Shown: positions 1-12,732, counted from the first letter of the stretch. The stretch is DNA of 64,000 bases from Guillardia theta CCMP2712 (GCF_000315625.1 NW_005434648.1:283561-347560), one strand, 5' to 3'. Made by a program: numbers and translations. The notes: generated from the sequence alone by a model not told the origin.

Positions 1-167
1 TTTCCTGAATTCCTTCTCCAACGTCACATGGAGTCCTCCATCCATCCTGCAAGCTTCACCTTGAAGTTCAAGAGACCGTCGCCGTCCCTGTCCACACTCG
101 AGAGTGCACTTCTCAGCTTGTCTATGTTCTTCTGCAAGTCTTCGATGTCTTCACCAGCAGAGCTCAT
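1..167 (-). CDS. EF-hand protein, first exon only (cut by window edge)
   Basis: Reading leftward from the ATG at 167-165, the frame gives a short helix rich in Asp, Glu, Lys and Leu, then VDRDGDGLLNF. This has the 1-3-5-9 spacing (D, D, D, N) of an EF-hand calcium-binding loop. After FK the DNA reads AAG|GTGAAG, a plausible intron donor, so the loop's position-12 acidic residue and the rest of the protein would lie outside the window. If that donor is not used, the frame stops 12 codons later. The family binds Ca2+, often as a sensor; nothing more specific can be said. The ATG is the first in frame. Confidence 0.45.
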
Positions 168-239
168 GTTGTGGCAACCAGGCTCTCACAAGGCTCGATC
201 AGGAGAATGTCTTTAACTCAACTTGCTCTGTTCTCCACT

Positions 240-297
240 CCTCTGCTCTGCTCTGCTCTGCTCTGCTCTGCTCTGCTCTGCTCTGCTCTGCTCTGCT
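240..297. repeat. CTCTG pentanucleotide microsatellite
   Basis: About eleven uninterrupted copies of CTCTG. It lies just upstream of the EF-hand first exon and has no coding role that I can see. Confidence 0.95.
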
Positions 298-479
298 CAT
301 ACCAAGCTGCTCTACACGCCCTACTTCGGCAACGGAAGCCCTCGAATTTCAATTTCGAAGAAGGGTGGGTCCTTTTGAATATATTTCGGAGGATATATGG
401 TGGGGTAGGGTGGTCCAGTGCTACCAGTAGGAAAGGAAAGATTGTTGATAGGAAAGGAAACATGAAATGTTCCTGCTGT

Positions 480-780
480 TCAGGAGGGAGGGAGCGGATG
501 GGGGAGGGAGGAAGGGAGGGAGGGAGGAAGGGAGGGAGGAGGGAGGGAGGGAGGGAGGGGAGGGAGGAGGGGAAGGACGAGAGAGAGAGGAGGAGGAGGA
601 GGAGGAGGAGGAGGAGGAGGAGGAGGANNNNNNNNNNNNNNNNNNNNNNNNNNNNNNNNNNNNNNNNNNNNNNNNNNNNNNNNNNNNNNNNNNNNNNNNN
701 NNNNNNNNNNNNNNNNNNNNNNNNNNNGAGGGAGGGAGGGAGGGAGGAGAGGGAGGGAGGGGAGGGAAGGAGGGACATGG
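480..780. repeat. GGGA/GGAGGA purine tract around an assembly gap
   Basis: A one-strand purine tract, first GGGAGGAA-like and then pure GGA, runs into exactly 100 N (628-727) and resumes as GAGG repeats. A 100-N block is the usual placeholder for a gap of unknown size, so the true repeat length is unknown. The 100-200 aa open frames through it are repeat artefacts. Confidence 0.95.
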
Positions 781-1037
781 TTCCAGTGGTCGATAACGAA
801 GAACAAATTGAGTCACTCTAAGTCACTCTGAGGTTGCAGAGGAAGGGAGAAACGAAGGAGGAAGGGTGAAACGAAGGAGGAAGGGAGAAACGAAGGAGGA
901 AGGGAGAAAGACTCGAGCCAGGAGTCGAGGACAAGAGGTCTTGCACACTGCAGGGGCGACCTCAGTGAGAACGAATGTTCAATGAGAAGAAGAACTGAAC
1001 GGGAAAGAATATCTTACGCCTCGACACTGAGTCTGCA

Positions 1038-3007
1038 TCAGGGCTCTTGGTTGACAACACTTCTGTCCGCCTGGTCCGAGCTGTTGGGTTGAAGTCGGAA
1101 AAGCGAAGCAAGGTTAAAAATGATCTGCGACACGGGAACTTGATTGCTGAGCTCTATGGCAGTTTGTGCCAACTCAGGGTTTTTAGGGTCTGCCGTTTCC
1201 TTGTCGTAAGGATTCTTTGAGCCGGCAAGCCCTCTATGCCGCAGCCAAGATTTGAGATATGGCACATGCCGTTGCGAACGACCTGCTCAAAATGAGTCGA
1301 AGCTGAGAAGACGAGAGGATCTTTCACGTAATTTCTCGACCATGTTTCTTGCAAGTAAGTCGGAGTGAAGATTCGTGTCTGTCCTTTCGTCTTCGCAGTC
1401 AGACATCGCATGGCCCTAGCAGAGCTCAGTTAGGAAAGCAAATGCAATGTCTCAATCACTTGTTCCCTGCTCTTCTTGTACGCCATGCGTGCTTGTATCA
1501 TCAATGTCTTCCTTCTTTTTTCAACCTTGCAAATCGTTTTTTCAATTTTGTTTTGGTGAAAAATGAAACGGAATCTCACCCTGAGCCAATCTTTCGCGAA
1601 GGGAGCTGAACCTAACGATTGAATCATTGCCTTGCTGATTTCGCTGACGTCAGCAGCTGAATCTCTTGGAGTAATAACGTATCGTCCCTGGTCAAAAACA
1701 ATCAGCGTCGAGACGATACAACACTGCACAGCAAGGAGCCTTACTGGAGTGATCTGCTTGCTAGGGCTGCAAACGACATCAATATTAATCAACACCAAGG
1801 CGAGACAGTCACCTGTTCCCATTGTATTCTCTGTTACTTGAATTCCCCAGAGCAGAAAGTCTGCGCGATCTTCTTCCGGTAGATCGCAATGAATCTTGTT
1901 GCATAGGCCGCATGCTGTCGTCAGCATGCCGCTCCAGCCATTCTTTTACTTTGTCGACATCAAGCGACGGCTTCCAGCTGTCTTTAGACGGAACGGATGT
2001 CCCCCGACGAAGAGTGTCCTGTATGCACAGGTGTCAAACCAATTGTAAAGCAGGGTATTCAGATTGAGTTACATCGCCAGCAAGCTTCAATTCGTTTTGC
2101 TTGTCCTGCTGAAAGAAGGGAATGAATCCATTTTCAACTCTGGTTGAGAATCTTACCTGGACTGAATGACCTTTTTTCGTATCCATTTCTACCTCTCTCT
2201 CTTTCTCCTTCTCTTCCTTCTCTTTTTCCTTCCCCCAAAAGTCTGCGCTGACCGTTGGCTTTAAAGCGCTGCTGTCCACAGATGGATCTTTGCCTCCAAG
2301 CTTGGGAAAAAAGCATCTTTACGATCAAGTCAGCACAATGCACGCAAGGAAAAAAATCAATCCTCTTACGCAAGACAAGGCCCTCCACAACCAGAGAACA
2401 AGGAGTGTGGGGTAGAAACCCGTGGTGTGTCTACATTATCGTCTCCTTCCATGAGTGTGTTGGCGTTGTCTTCAGGGTTTACAGGCTTGTTTTCTGGTCC
2501 AAAGAATCTCAGGGGAGCGCGATCCTCTATCAGTTTCTCAGCTGGCACATCTTCAGGCTCCACCTTAAAATGTGCGGAGACAAGCTCATGCTGTTGAAAT
2601 GAGTTAAACCTGACGCCCAACGTAAGCGACAACAGACTCACCTGCGCAGGCGACTTGCGATGCGAGGCATTGACAGTATTCGGAGTAGGGATGTGAGAGG
2701 ACGGTGAAGAATCACCTTTTGCAGGCGGGTTTTGGCTTTCAACTTGATCATGCGCATCATTTGAATGGTTGGGTGCAAAATGGTCCAAGGAATTTTCTCC
2801 CTGCATGCCATGTTGTTGTCCTGCACCAGCAATAGACTTTCCCTTTACGGTCGTATCTTCAGAAGAATTCATGTAATCGATGCGAGTGTTGTGATGAGCA
2901 GATGGGTTGTGATGGCCAGCTGATAAAAAGTGCTTTGCTCTTCGTGCTTCAGCCAATCGCCTTTCCTTCCTGTATCTTGGGCCTGCCCCTGTCAATGCAG
3001 CGATCAT
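1038..3007 (-). CDS. Unidentified multi-exon protein
   Basis: I do not recognise this gene. From the ATG at 3007 a hydrophilic, Asn/Ser/His-rich N-terminus runs to 2642. A phase-0 intron follows (2641-2591, CAG|GTGAGT to AACAG), then an acidic exon to about 2370. Later exons read with good splice sites: a Lys/Glu-rich segment ending near 2159, a segment starting GACACTCTTCG near 2020, small exons near 1770-1580, one at 1409-1333, and a last exon starting near 1282 and ending at 1038. The last junction (TTAC|GT) restores a basic frame RRSQRHVPYLKSW. The exon joins between 2370 and 2300 are not settled. Overall it looks like a charged nuclear or cytosolic protein. No signal peptide or membrane segment is visible. 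Confidence 0.5.
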
Positions 3008-3089
3008 TCCTTACGAATCCTGCCTGCCTTCAAAGACAAATTATTTGTAAAGAGAAACCAACGATACCTGAGTTAAAAACATAAAAGTC

Positions 3090-4500
3090 CAATGGAAGAG
3101 ATGGAAGTCAAATGGAAGGGACAATCTGTTGCAACGAACAATCTACGCAACGCAAAACGAGTAGTACTACCTTCATTCTTGCGCATAGTCTGGGTCATGG
3201 CTCATTCACGAGAGTCATAGAGGCTTTTCCAAATCTATCATCTGTCGAATGTATCACCAACAATCCTCAATAACTTGTCAGTCATCCCGGCTACACCCTC
3301 ATACTCCCCCAACGGAAGTTTTGGCCTCATCTTCCTAGAAGCTATATGATCTACAGCTCGTCTATAGTGCACTTTCCTCTCCAACTACCTGGCTAGCGCC
3401 TAGTCGATCTACTCAACCAAATTCTGCTGTCTGTTGTTCCCCACCGTTCTGAGCAGCAATTCTTTGCGGCGGGATTAGGAATGACACCCATCCCTTGACC
3501 GTCGTACAGGGCGATGAGCCTAACTGCAGCTACCTCAGTAGGAGGTGCCAGCAGGCTTGCAAGCCAGGTTCCCCGGAGTGACTTCTCGATTCTAGTAGTC
3601 TCAACTGAGCTCTTCCTCCTCCTCCTCTCTCTGCCTCTATCGCACAACCGTCTCTACCTCATAGCAGCCTACCATCCGATTGCCCTAAAGAAATAGCGCG
3701 TGGACCCCCACCCCCCTCCAACCCTGTGGAACCCATAGGGGTCGTCAGGGCTCACTTATCTGAGTCCGCCGGGCCGAACCCTTCGGACTCCGAGTGACTC
3801 CGCGGCCGGACTCGGACCCGGCGTTGGATAACCAGGCGGCCGGCCGGGCGGCCCGGGCCCGGCCGACCGGTCCTGTCAGTTGGCGCAGGGTCCCACACGC
3901 TCCAAAGCTCCAGGCGGAAGGGCTGATGACATGCAGGACACGACTGGCAGAGGAGGAAGTTGAAGAGAGAGAGAGAGGAGGGAGAGAGAATGTGGAGGAG
4001 GAGGTAGGGAGGGAGGAGTGACAGAGAAGTCATGGAGTAGAAGGGGGCAGTGTGGTCGGCAGTGGAAGGCATCGAGGATAGACATCGGACCGGCAAATGT
4101 ACTACTGTCATGGGATGCAGTAGAGTTGAGGTTCGGAGCAAAGGAGAGTGTTATAGAGTATCGATGCTTTTGAGTCTTGCAAAGAAAATCAGAGCTGGGC
4201 ATGGTGAGGGAGATTCCAGAAAGTGAGGGGAAGACCCGAGATGAGTATGAGAAGTCCCTGTAAGTTGAGGATGAGTTGAAGACAGAGGAGGGGAGAGGAA
4301 TTTGAAGATTTTAGGCAGAGCGTGGAAGGGAGGGGCGACTAGGGCGTGTACCACCCGATAGGAATGGAGGTTGAGGGGATGGAAGGGAATACAGGAAAGT
4401 CACTGATAGTGTCAAATGCTCCCTTGTTGGCCGATGATCTATAAACCATCAACATGATTAGATTCCATCTAGCCACCTGTTAGCCCTTGATCGCTTTCCG
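3090..4500. other. Intergenic, with a GC-rich patch and purine-rich tract
   Basis: I see no convincing exon here. From 3765 to 3885 the base composition jumps to GGCCGG/CCCGGG-rich sequence containing GACTC/GAGTC units, like the larger islands at 9168-9482 and 45770-46550. A GAGGA-rich purine stretch follows at 3955-4020. The open frames of 60-130 aa lack splice context and overlap on both strands. Confidence 0.6.
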
Positions 4501-4559
4501 TTGAATAATCAGAAAGCTTTTCTTCGCAATCCTTGTGTGACTGAATTTTGTTTGTGAAG

Positions 4560-6719
4560 ATGGAAGCTGCTCTCGATTCTTCGACAAGCCATGATACATT
4601 GAATGAAGAGGAAATATTCGCTCCTGCTAGACCGTTCGGCAGCGCGTCAGATTCCAAGAACAAACAAATTGTGAACGTGAGTTGTCGTGTTTCTAAATCA
4701 TGTGTTACCTTTCCCATCTTACTCCACAACATACAGAAGGATACGAATGCCAAGATGAACTGGACAATGTATTCACGAGAAGAATTGTTAGCTATCGGGA
4801 AGCAAGAATCTGTCTGCCGCCGCCCTCCTGACATTCCCGAGTTGTTTCGCAGGTCTGTTCAGATGTTCTCAAGGTATTTTAGCTCATGGCTTTGCAGGGA
4901 TGCTCCAGGAAATGTTGCAGAGAAAGCAAAGATGGAGAGGAATGTCAGGAAAAGAGATGAGCGGGAGAGAGAACGGGAGAGGAGAGATCGCGGAGGTCGT
5001 GGTATCCGCATGCCCATCAATCATGGTGCTGGGCTACTGTCACACCCCGAGCCGAGGGGCAGAGGTGGACTCTCGCATGAGGAGCGGCACAAGATGATGA
5101 TGGAAGAGGTTGAGCGGGAGCGATGCGCCTTGGCCGCTCAAAGAAACCGGGAGAAGGCTGCGATGGCGACCAACCCGGGGCTAGTGGACGACGCGATCAT
5201 CTCCATGAGCGGCACTGAAGCGCCCATGGTGGACCCTCTGATGATGCGAGAGGTCCCAGTGAACCAGCAGTTTGCTGATGACGACGATGTTTTCGACCTA
5301 AAGAACCTCGTCGGGCCTGCGCTCTCGGATATTTCCGATGACGCTGCTCCTTTGGTCGGAACCAACATCCCCGTTCCCCCCGAAGCATCTCCGAGTAAGT
5401 TTGGGGCTTCAAGGGCAGGCAGATGGTTTGCTAGTCCAGCAGAGCGGCAGGGGAATCAGCCCATGGCACAGGAGAAGGACGGCAAAATGAACAGCATACT
5501 GGGAGGCGCCTTGCCCTTGACCTTCAACTCGGACCCACTGCTGAGCCCCCAACCTGCTCCTTCCTCACATACGGCACCCTTCATGCCGCTCAACTCGGCT
5601 TTCATGGATCCTGTCACTTCCTCCTTTCAAAGCTTGCCCAATATGCCACCGCAGCCTCCGCTCCTTTCAAGCTTTCAGGCTACAGACCTCTCCATGCTCG
5701 AGAGGCAGCAGTTCGAGAGCGCCAACAAGTCCGGAGGCTATGAACCTCCTCTGCAACCCCCTCCTCCTCAAACCCCGTCCCCTGCGAGGGCAGAGGTGCG
5801 CGATCTTGATCTTGATGAGCTACATCGTCCTTCTCCTCACGAGTTTGATCCAGAAACCGTCTGCCCCTCCGAACTTAGCCTCGCCAGGAATTCCCTTTGC
5901 TCGCCCAGGGAACAGGTGAGAAGGGCAGGAGAGGGACTTGACTTGTTCTTGAAACCCTACCGCAGCATTCTTTCAAAACTTCTTGGCGCTAACAACCCTG
6001 CTGGCCTCTCTGCCTCTCCGCTTCCCCCTCTTCCTAACGTGCCATCGACCACACTCTCGGTCGAAGACATCGAGAAACAGCTTATGAATGCCAGCAGCAA
6101 GCAGGACGGGGGAGGAGGCGGAAGGGGAGGGGGAGCAGGGGGAGTTCTCCCAAATGTTCCAATCTCTCCTGCAACAACTGCTGGCGCTTTCGATGCGAAA
6201 TCTTTCTTCCAGCTCTATGAGAACCCTGTGAGTCTCAAGACATGTCTTTGTTGTCATTGTCTCATCCTCTGATGCTGCTCGCAGGCTCCTCCTTCAGGTC
6301 AATCGCCTGGCCCTGGACGAGGGAGGCAACCTCAAAATCTCCATCCCCATCCCCATCCCCATCCCCATCCCCATCCTCATCCTCATCCCAATCTCCATCC
6401 CCATCCCCATCCAATCAGTCCCTCGCATCCACCAGGACGAGAGCAGCAGAGTGAAATGCCGAATCACTTTGATGCTTCGAGCTTCTTCATGCAGTTCGGT
6501 AAGCTGCCACGCTCTCTCTCCGTTTTCTGCCTGTTCCTTGCATTTCCTTGATTTTTCTCTTCAGAGCATTTCGCTCCCATATCTCTCATTCCCTCTACAT
6601 CCGATCCCCGTCTCTTGCGCTGACTCCTTACAGGTTCGTCGGCTGCTCTGCCGCCCATGCCAGCAGCATCCGTGGCATACGACGAGTCGCAGATGGCGAC
6701 AGGGAAACCGAAGGCGTGA
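4560..6719 (+). CDS. eIF4E-transporter (4E-T/EIF4ENIF1)-like translational repressor
   Basis: Five exons (4560-4676, 4737-4852, 4898-6227, 6285-6498, 6634-6719) give 620 aa in phase. Near residue 60 the motif YSREELLAI fits the eIF4E-binding consensus YxxxxL-hydrophobic. It is followed, as in animal 4E-T, by a short basic-Pro stretch (CRRPPDIPEL). Further on, SRAGRWF resembles the conserved SRFSRWF of the 4E-T/Cup family. The middle is a long Arg/Glu helix and then low-complexity Pro/Ser sequence; exon 4 contains a His-Pro repeat. Known family members bind eIF4E in P-bodies and repress or store mRNAs, and that role is inferred here. A TTG-started frame extends 12 nt upstream, but the first ATG is at 4560. 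The 45-nt second intron is in phase, so an unspliced reading would also stay open. Confidence 0.8.
6335..6416 (+). repeat. CCCCAT hexanucleotide repeat coding for His-Pro
   Basis: About a dozen CATCCC/CATCCT units inside exon 4 of the 4E-T-like gene encode an imperfect (His-Pro)n run. Only synonymous or Asn/Leu-changing variants occur, so the frame is kept. Confidence 0.9.
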
Positions 6720-6943
6720 GGGGTCAAGAGGCCATGCGATGGTTTCACGACTGTTTGTTCGAATGAATGAAATCATAGAAGGCCATGCTCTATCGTTTTC
6801 CTTTTCTGCCATGCTTCCCCTCCCCCTGAATCCTCCCCCTCCCTCTCGTCTTCTTCTTTCGTCCTCGTCCTGCTCAGCCTTCCGATGGTGGATGAGATCT
6901 TCCTGTCCGAGCATGCTGCTCCCTGTCTGCGTGCACTCGCACC

Positions 6944-7567
6944 TTACTTCTGTGCGTCTTTGCGGAGCACGAGCTCGCTCTCCTGCGGTAATGACAGTCA
7001 TCTGATCGATCAGACCCGAGCAGCTTCGAACCCATCCGTCTTGCTTCTGCTTCGCTGCAAGATCTTGAGCCTGCAAGAGCATGCCGGTTACCACTTGCGG
7101 GAAACCGCGAGGCCGGAAGCATCAAACACCTCGCATGCCACACCAAATAAACATGATATGAACATAATATGATGGCAGAATCAGGAGAACAGTAATCACA
7201 GCCTCCTCCTCCTCCTCCTCCTCAGCATAGACCACAGACCATCGGCACTTACATATGCTTGCTTGTCCTTCTCGATCTTCTTCCTTGCGGACTGTGAGAA
7301 GCTCCTCGTCAGCGACCCATCAACAGGAGGAGATGCTGACTAACGATGGCGCCGAGGACAGTGAAGGTGACTCCGAGGACTAGTGCTCCGAGCGGCATCA
7401 CGAGCTGGTCATCAAGACGTCATCCCACCAGAGTGGAAAGGATGCAAGCGAAGGAGGGAGGGAGGGCGAGACGGAAGGAGGGAGGATCGGATTGCGAGAT
7501 GCTGAGCGGCTCTCTTGACTACCTGAGCACGCTGAAACCATGTCCAGCGGCGCTGGTTCTTCTGCAT
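6944..7567 (-). CDS. Small single-pass membrane protein (73 aa)
   Basis: Five tiny exons (7567-7523, 7404-7345, 7291-7253, 7070-7032, 6982-6944) join in phase 0 with GT-AG sites to 73 aa. The N-terminus is basic and Trp-rich (QRRWTWFQRAQ). Exon 2 is one 20-residue hydrophobic helix (LVMPLGALVLGVTFTVLGAI), and the rest is a charged Lys/Glu tail. The make-up resembles small mitochondrial inner-membrane or ER tail proteins, but I cannot name the family. Two donors (GTTAGT, GTTCGA) are non-consensus. It lies between the 4E-T-like gene and RBX1. Confidence 0.45.
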
Positions 7568-7844
7568 GCCTGTTGCAGTACCGCACTGCCTCCCCCCGCA
7601 ATTGCACAGGTGAATTTTCCCGTAAAGCCTTTGCACTGCTGTAATTTTGGGGTAGGGGGACGGGGTAGAGGAAAAGGAAGTAGGAGGGAGGGAGGGAGGG
7701 AAGGAGGGAGGGAAGGAGGATGGGATGGGAAGGAGACAGGGACGAGAAGGTCTTTCGACGAGCTTTATTTCCATCAACAAGGAGAGAGCGCGAGCGAGGT
7801 GAATCGTATGCTCGAGGATAGAGTACAACCGACGGGGCATCTCA

Positions 7845-8844
<1,000 letters not shown>

Positions 8845-9167
8845 GGCTGGACACCTCAGCCCTTCACCCACCCGACTTGAAGACTACACCCTAGCAATAC
8901 CCTAATAGCCACCCTCACCCCCTCCTTTCCTCATCAATTTTGAAACAATTTCTATATTCCAAATATATTATCAATATTTCAATATAGACCTTTCAAATTT
9001 CGAAAATATATCTCTCGTTTTACGAAAATATAACCCCCATGGAGACCCACCTGTTTAAATCACTTCTCCCTCCCGTGCTCAGGTGTGCTACCCACCTTAT
9101 GGCAACCAGCAGAGCAGGGGTAGGGGTACATTGTAAGCGGCAACACCTAACCACACAGCTAGAACTC

Positions 9168-9482
9168 AGCGGCCCGGCGGCACGGCCCGGCCCGGCCGGC
9201 CGGGCGCCGTACTGCGGCACTGAGTTAACTCGGAATGACTTCCAGGACCCCGGCGTGACTCAGTGACGGGACCCCGGCGTGACGGGACCCCGGCGTGACG
9301 GGCCACCGGCGGCCGGTGACGGTGACAGTACCGGCGGCGCGGCCCGGTGCCGGGCGGCCCGGGCCGGGCGGCCGCCGCGGTTGGATCATCCGGGCCCGGC
9401 CCGCCGTGACTGCCGAGGCCGCGCCCGGCCAGTGACTCCGACCGGGCCGCCCGGCCGGGCCGCGGGGCAGCCTGCTCCCGGC
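9168..9482. repeat. GC-rich dispersed island
   Basis: The block is almost entirely GGCC/CCGG/GGCGG words, with repeats of CCCGGCGTGACGGGAC and GTGACTC-like units. It ends in an AT-rich tail at 9501-9523 (TAACTTAACT, T-run, GAGTAAA). A near-identical tail occurs at 46607-46625 beside the largest island. No coding signal. Confidence 0.7.
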
Positions 9483-10105
9483 CTGATTGTTCCTGATTTT
9501 TAACTTAACTTTTTTGAGTAAAAGATCGCCGGGAGTAGTCACGCTTCAGACCGGCGTGCTTTTACAAGTCTTCTTTACAGTTAAAAGATTATTAAAGTCA
9601 ACATAACTTATTTTTTCAGTACAAGTACCACGGAAAAATCAATTGTTTGAAGCGAGCTTTGTTTGTGCTGTGTGTGGTACCGCTCGGGGTATCCGGCGGC
9701 AGTGAACCATTCTAGACGGAACAGGGGGTCTCTAAAGTACATCTTGGTAGTGAAAGGCAGGGGAGAGAGGGGGTGGGGGTATTTCCCCTCCGAACCAAAA
9801 AGTTAACTCGCGCTATCACCCCACCTCACGAAAGTCGTCGATCTACCCCACCATTTAAGGCATTCAGAGCCGAGTACCACCCACCCAGTGGGCAAGATGG
9901 TCGCCAGTGAAAGAAAAAGATGTAGTCATGTACCCCACCCCCTTGTATCCAAGACGCACAGTTTGAAACTGCATGATTCTACCCCTCCCTGAAGCCCAGA
10001 AACATGCCTTTCCGGGGTACAACAAGCACCAGGGACCCTCCCCGATCGTTCTGCTTTCCTTCTTTCCCGTCCAAGGCCTCCTCGTCGCCACTTCCCCATC
10101 CCCCC

Positions 10106-10110
10106 TTCCA

Positions 10111-10166
<56 letters not shown>
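10106..10166 (+). repeat. TCCCTG hexanucleotide repeat
   Basis: Ten or so perfect TCCCTG units lie 65-125 bp upstream of the AT-hook gene ATG. They keep frames open on both strands and cause spurious upstream extensions. Confidence 0.95.
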
Positions 10167-10168
<2 letters not shown>

Positions 10169-10230
10169 GTTGTCCTTGCTCCGCTCAACGACCCGACAGG
10201 ATTTCATTTAACCCTCAGGTGCAGTCTATC

Positions 10231-10851
10231 ATGCAGGTCGACGATCGCTGTGCCGTATACCAACTCATCGATGTTGCGACTCTTTGGAACCAGTCGTTCG
10301 ATCTCATCAAATCGAATGCTTCTGATTTGATCCTCAGTCAAAAACGTCCTCGAGGTCGCCCAAAGGGCTCGAAAGACGCACATCCTAGGAAGCAAAAGCA
10401 GGGCTACACAGATATGAGCAAAAGGAAATTCTGTACTGTGCCAGCTGGTCACAACCAATGTGGCGACACAAGCAGCCCGTCGTCATCCGACGACCAATTG
10501 GCCGACGAGGCGCCGCAAAAGATCAAAGTTTACATCCCCAATCGCTGTCGCCAACGCACAGAAAAGCACAAGAAGCTGGTGGCAGAGATTGCAGTTATGT
10601 GCCAGCAGCTTTCGAGGTACAGGCCTGGCGGTCTTGTGCAGCAGAGCAGAGAAGATGTATTGGATACCGTCATGAAAGATCTGCTAGGAGAAGGGTGCCA
10701 TTCGTGCGAGGCCTGCGGGAATTGCCGTCCGTGCCCCTGCACGTCGGATCGCTTCTATTCAAAGCAGAAAAGAGGTAGGGAGGAGGAACAAGAGGTTCCT
10801 ACGACTACCTGCTCGACGTACTCAGAAGCCATTATCATGAACCGAAGCTAG
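10231..10851 (+). CDS. AT-hook protein with C-terminal Cys cluster
   Basis: One exon, 206 aa from the ATG at 10231. Upstream codons run into the TCCCTG repeat, so the longer open frame is rejected. Residues about 43-52 (KRPRGRPKGS) are a classic AT-hook (core RGRP) that binds the minor groove of AT-rich DNA. Near the C-terminus CHSCEACGNCRPCPC has six Cys in fifteen residues and may bind metal. Several Lys/Arg patches could act as nuclear localisation signals. AAATAAA at 10920-10926 is a likely polyadenylation signal. It is intronless, unlike most neighbours. A chromatin or transcription role is inferred from the AT-hook only. Confidence 0.75.
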   Translation: MQVDDRCAVYQLIDVATLWNQSFDLIKSNASDLILSQKRPRGRPKGSKDAHPRKQKQGYTDMSKRKFCTVPAGHNQCGDTSSPSSSDDQLADEAPQKIKVYIPNRCRQRTEKHKKLVAEIAVMCQQLSRYRPGGLVQQSREDVLDTVMKDLLGEGCHSCEACGNCRPCPCTSDRFYSKQKRGREEEQEVPTTTCSTYSEAIIMNRS

Positions 10852-10949
10852 ATGCGCAAAAAGCGATCGACAGAAACATCGTCGAGGTGTGAAGTATTAC
10901 AGTGTGTACTTTATGATGATAAAATAAACCCTTTCATTGAGCCTTAGCT

Positions 10950-12732
10950 TTATCTGGATTCATACTCCCGCAACATCTTCTTCAGTTCTGTCACGTTAGG
11001 GTCGTTGGATCCCTGCACACAAGTGAGGGTTGTGAAGAACGCAAGACCACCTCTAACAAGTTCAGCTTCCATCTCCCGAAGAGATGACTTGAGAGCTTCC
11101 ATGACTCCGTCTTCTCCCTGCTTCTTCTCATCCTTGCAAGCAAGCTTCAGGTCGTCCACAGCATGTGCAGCACGGTTGACTTACAAAAGGTGAGAAGACC
11201 GCTTCCAGAGCGTGCGAATCTCCCCAGGTGTTGGCGAGCGACTCCTTGGACGGCGACTGCCTCATTCGCTGCCGGGCAGTGAGAGACCAGCACAAGGAAC
11301 AACACTTGAAGGTCTTACCTGGTATTCAGGAGCTTGAGAAGCAGAGCTGGCGCCATAGTCCATCCTGACACCGCAAGTGAGACGCGGAATTGAGCGGAGA
11401 GGAAGACGACAGGGGGAGATATTACATGCTTCTCCCCTCCACTGCGCTCGACCCCGGTTCTATGTCCTCATACTCCGCGTTTTCAATCAGAACCTTGCAG
11501 AGTGGTAAGTTGAGAGCGAGTGGAGATTCCGTAAAGGTTGAGCCTCACATTGTAGAAGAAAATCCCGACTGAGTCAAAAAAGAAAGCAGGCCGTGGGCTG
11601 TTGTGATCTCCACCAAAGGTGATGATATTCTTGTCCCCAGCATATCTCTCATACAGTTGCTTGGAATGATGCGCAAGAACGAAATCATCGCCGTCAGCAT
11701 GCGCAAACAAAGCCTGTCAACGATTCCACTATCAACCAACCAGCACGAAACATGCAGACTGTCAGTACACGAGCGTCTCTATCGACTCACCGGAATGAAG
11801 CACTTGTCGGCTGCGTCCTCTGGATTCACATCTCTGCAGATGGCAGAGAGGATCAGGAATCGAGACTTTCACTTCAATAGATTGGGATGCCTGATGTCGA
11901 AATTCCCCTTCTTCTGGACAGACTTGCGCAAGACGGAGATCGCACCGTTGATGAGAATCTTAGGCACTTTGACTTGTTTCATGTACTGGTTGGCGAGCTC
12001 GTACATGACTTGAGTCAGCGAAGAGAAGGCGCTGTCGAGTACCATTCCTGCCCATCGCATGTGAGCTAGAAATCTCTCCTGATCGTGCTTCTACCAGCGA
12101 TGGAAGGATCCCGAGCAGCGACCAACACGCTCGTCGCCGCTCCCATGCTCCTCCCCCACAAGCCGATCCTCGAGACCAGTCCACTTTCACGCAAGTACTC
12201 GATAACGGCCAGCAGGTCGTCTTGCTCGTAGTAGCCCAGCGAGATGGTCTCTCCTGCTGGAGGTTCAGTCCCTCTCCTCTCGCTACTTCTCCTTGACTCA
12301 CCGTCGGAGAGGCCGGAGCCTGAGAAGTCGAAGGCGAAGACTGATATCATCTGAGGGAGCAGCAGGTCGAGGCAGTCGCTGGCGTCTACTCTACTGCCAC
12401 AATTTCCGTGACAGTAGATGACACACGGGAACTTGGTCGTGTGCCCAGCCCTCGTCCCCTCGAGCACAGGCATGTAGTGGCTGCACTTGAGACGTTGCCG
12501 ACGCTTGTTCATTACCTACCTCCATGTCAAGGTGCCACCCGCACTCTCTACCGCTCCCGACCTCCACGTCCACCCGCTCGAACAGCCTTCCGTCGATCCT
12601 GAACCTCTTGGGTCCCAGCACCTCATCCGGATCGTAGCTGTACCTGCAAGAGCACCTTCATCGATCGTCCACCATCCTCCTTGCAGACCTCGGAGGCCTG
12701 CACACCAGATTGACCAGCGTCTCCCACACCAT
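10950..12732 (-). CDS. ABHD17-like alpha/beta hydrolase with C-terminal extension
   Basis: Twelve exons (12732-12689, 12643-12520, 12485-12302, 12253-12095, 12047-11873, 11833-11791, 11713-11549, 11493-11426, 11364-11319, 11268-11185, 11132-11058, 11012-10950) sum to 409 aa. The N-terminus (NLVCRPPR...YDPDEVLGPKRF) and PCVIYCHGN, FDFSGSGLSDGE and SLGYYEQDD match the plant/protist serine-hydrolase family related to ABHD17. The nucleophile elbow is GRSMG (Ser), with the acid in HADGDDFV and the His in FGGDHNS. ABHD17 enzymes remove palmitate from membrane proteins; the substrate here is unknown. After the hydrolase domain about 90 charged residues follow, joined by in-phase small introns. If the GTAATA donor at 11425 is not used, the protein ends at 11422 instead. 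Confidence 0.85.

Noticed and set aside
171-821. Frames of 100-216 aa through the repeats and N gap.
   Set aside because: They are translations of simple repeats and of unknown bases. Similar frames exist on both strands.
1038-1282. Possible TALE homeodomain in the last exon of the unidentified gene (LKSWL ... NPY ... LAQTA ... SQI).
   Set aside because: The resemblance stops before helix 3. The essential WFxNxR recognition motif is absent, so a homeobox call is not supported.
4874-4897. 24-nt intron (GTATTT to GCAG) in the 4E-T-like gene.
   Set aside because: Too short. The donor at 4853 gives 45 nt and a smooth in-frame join.
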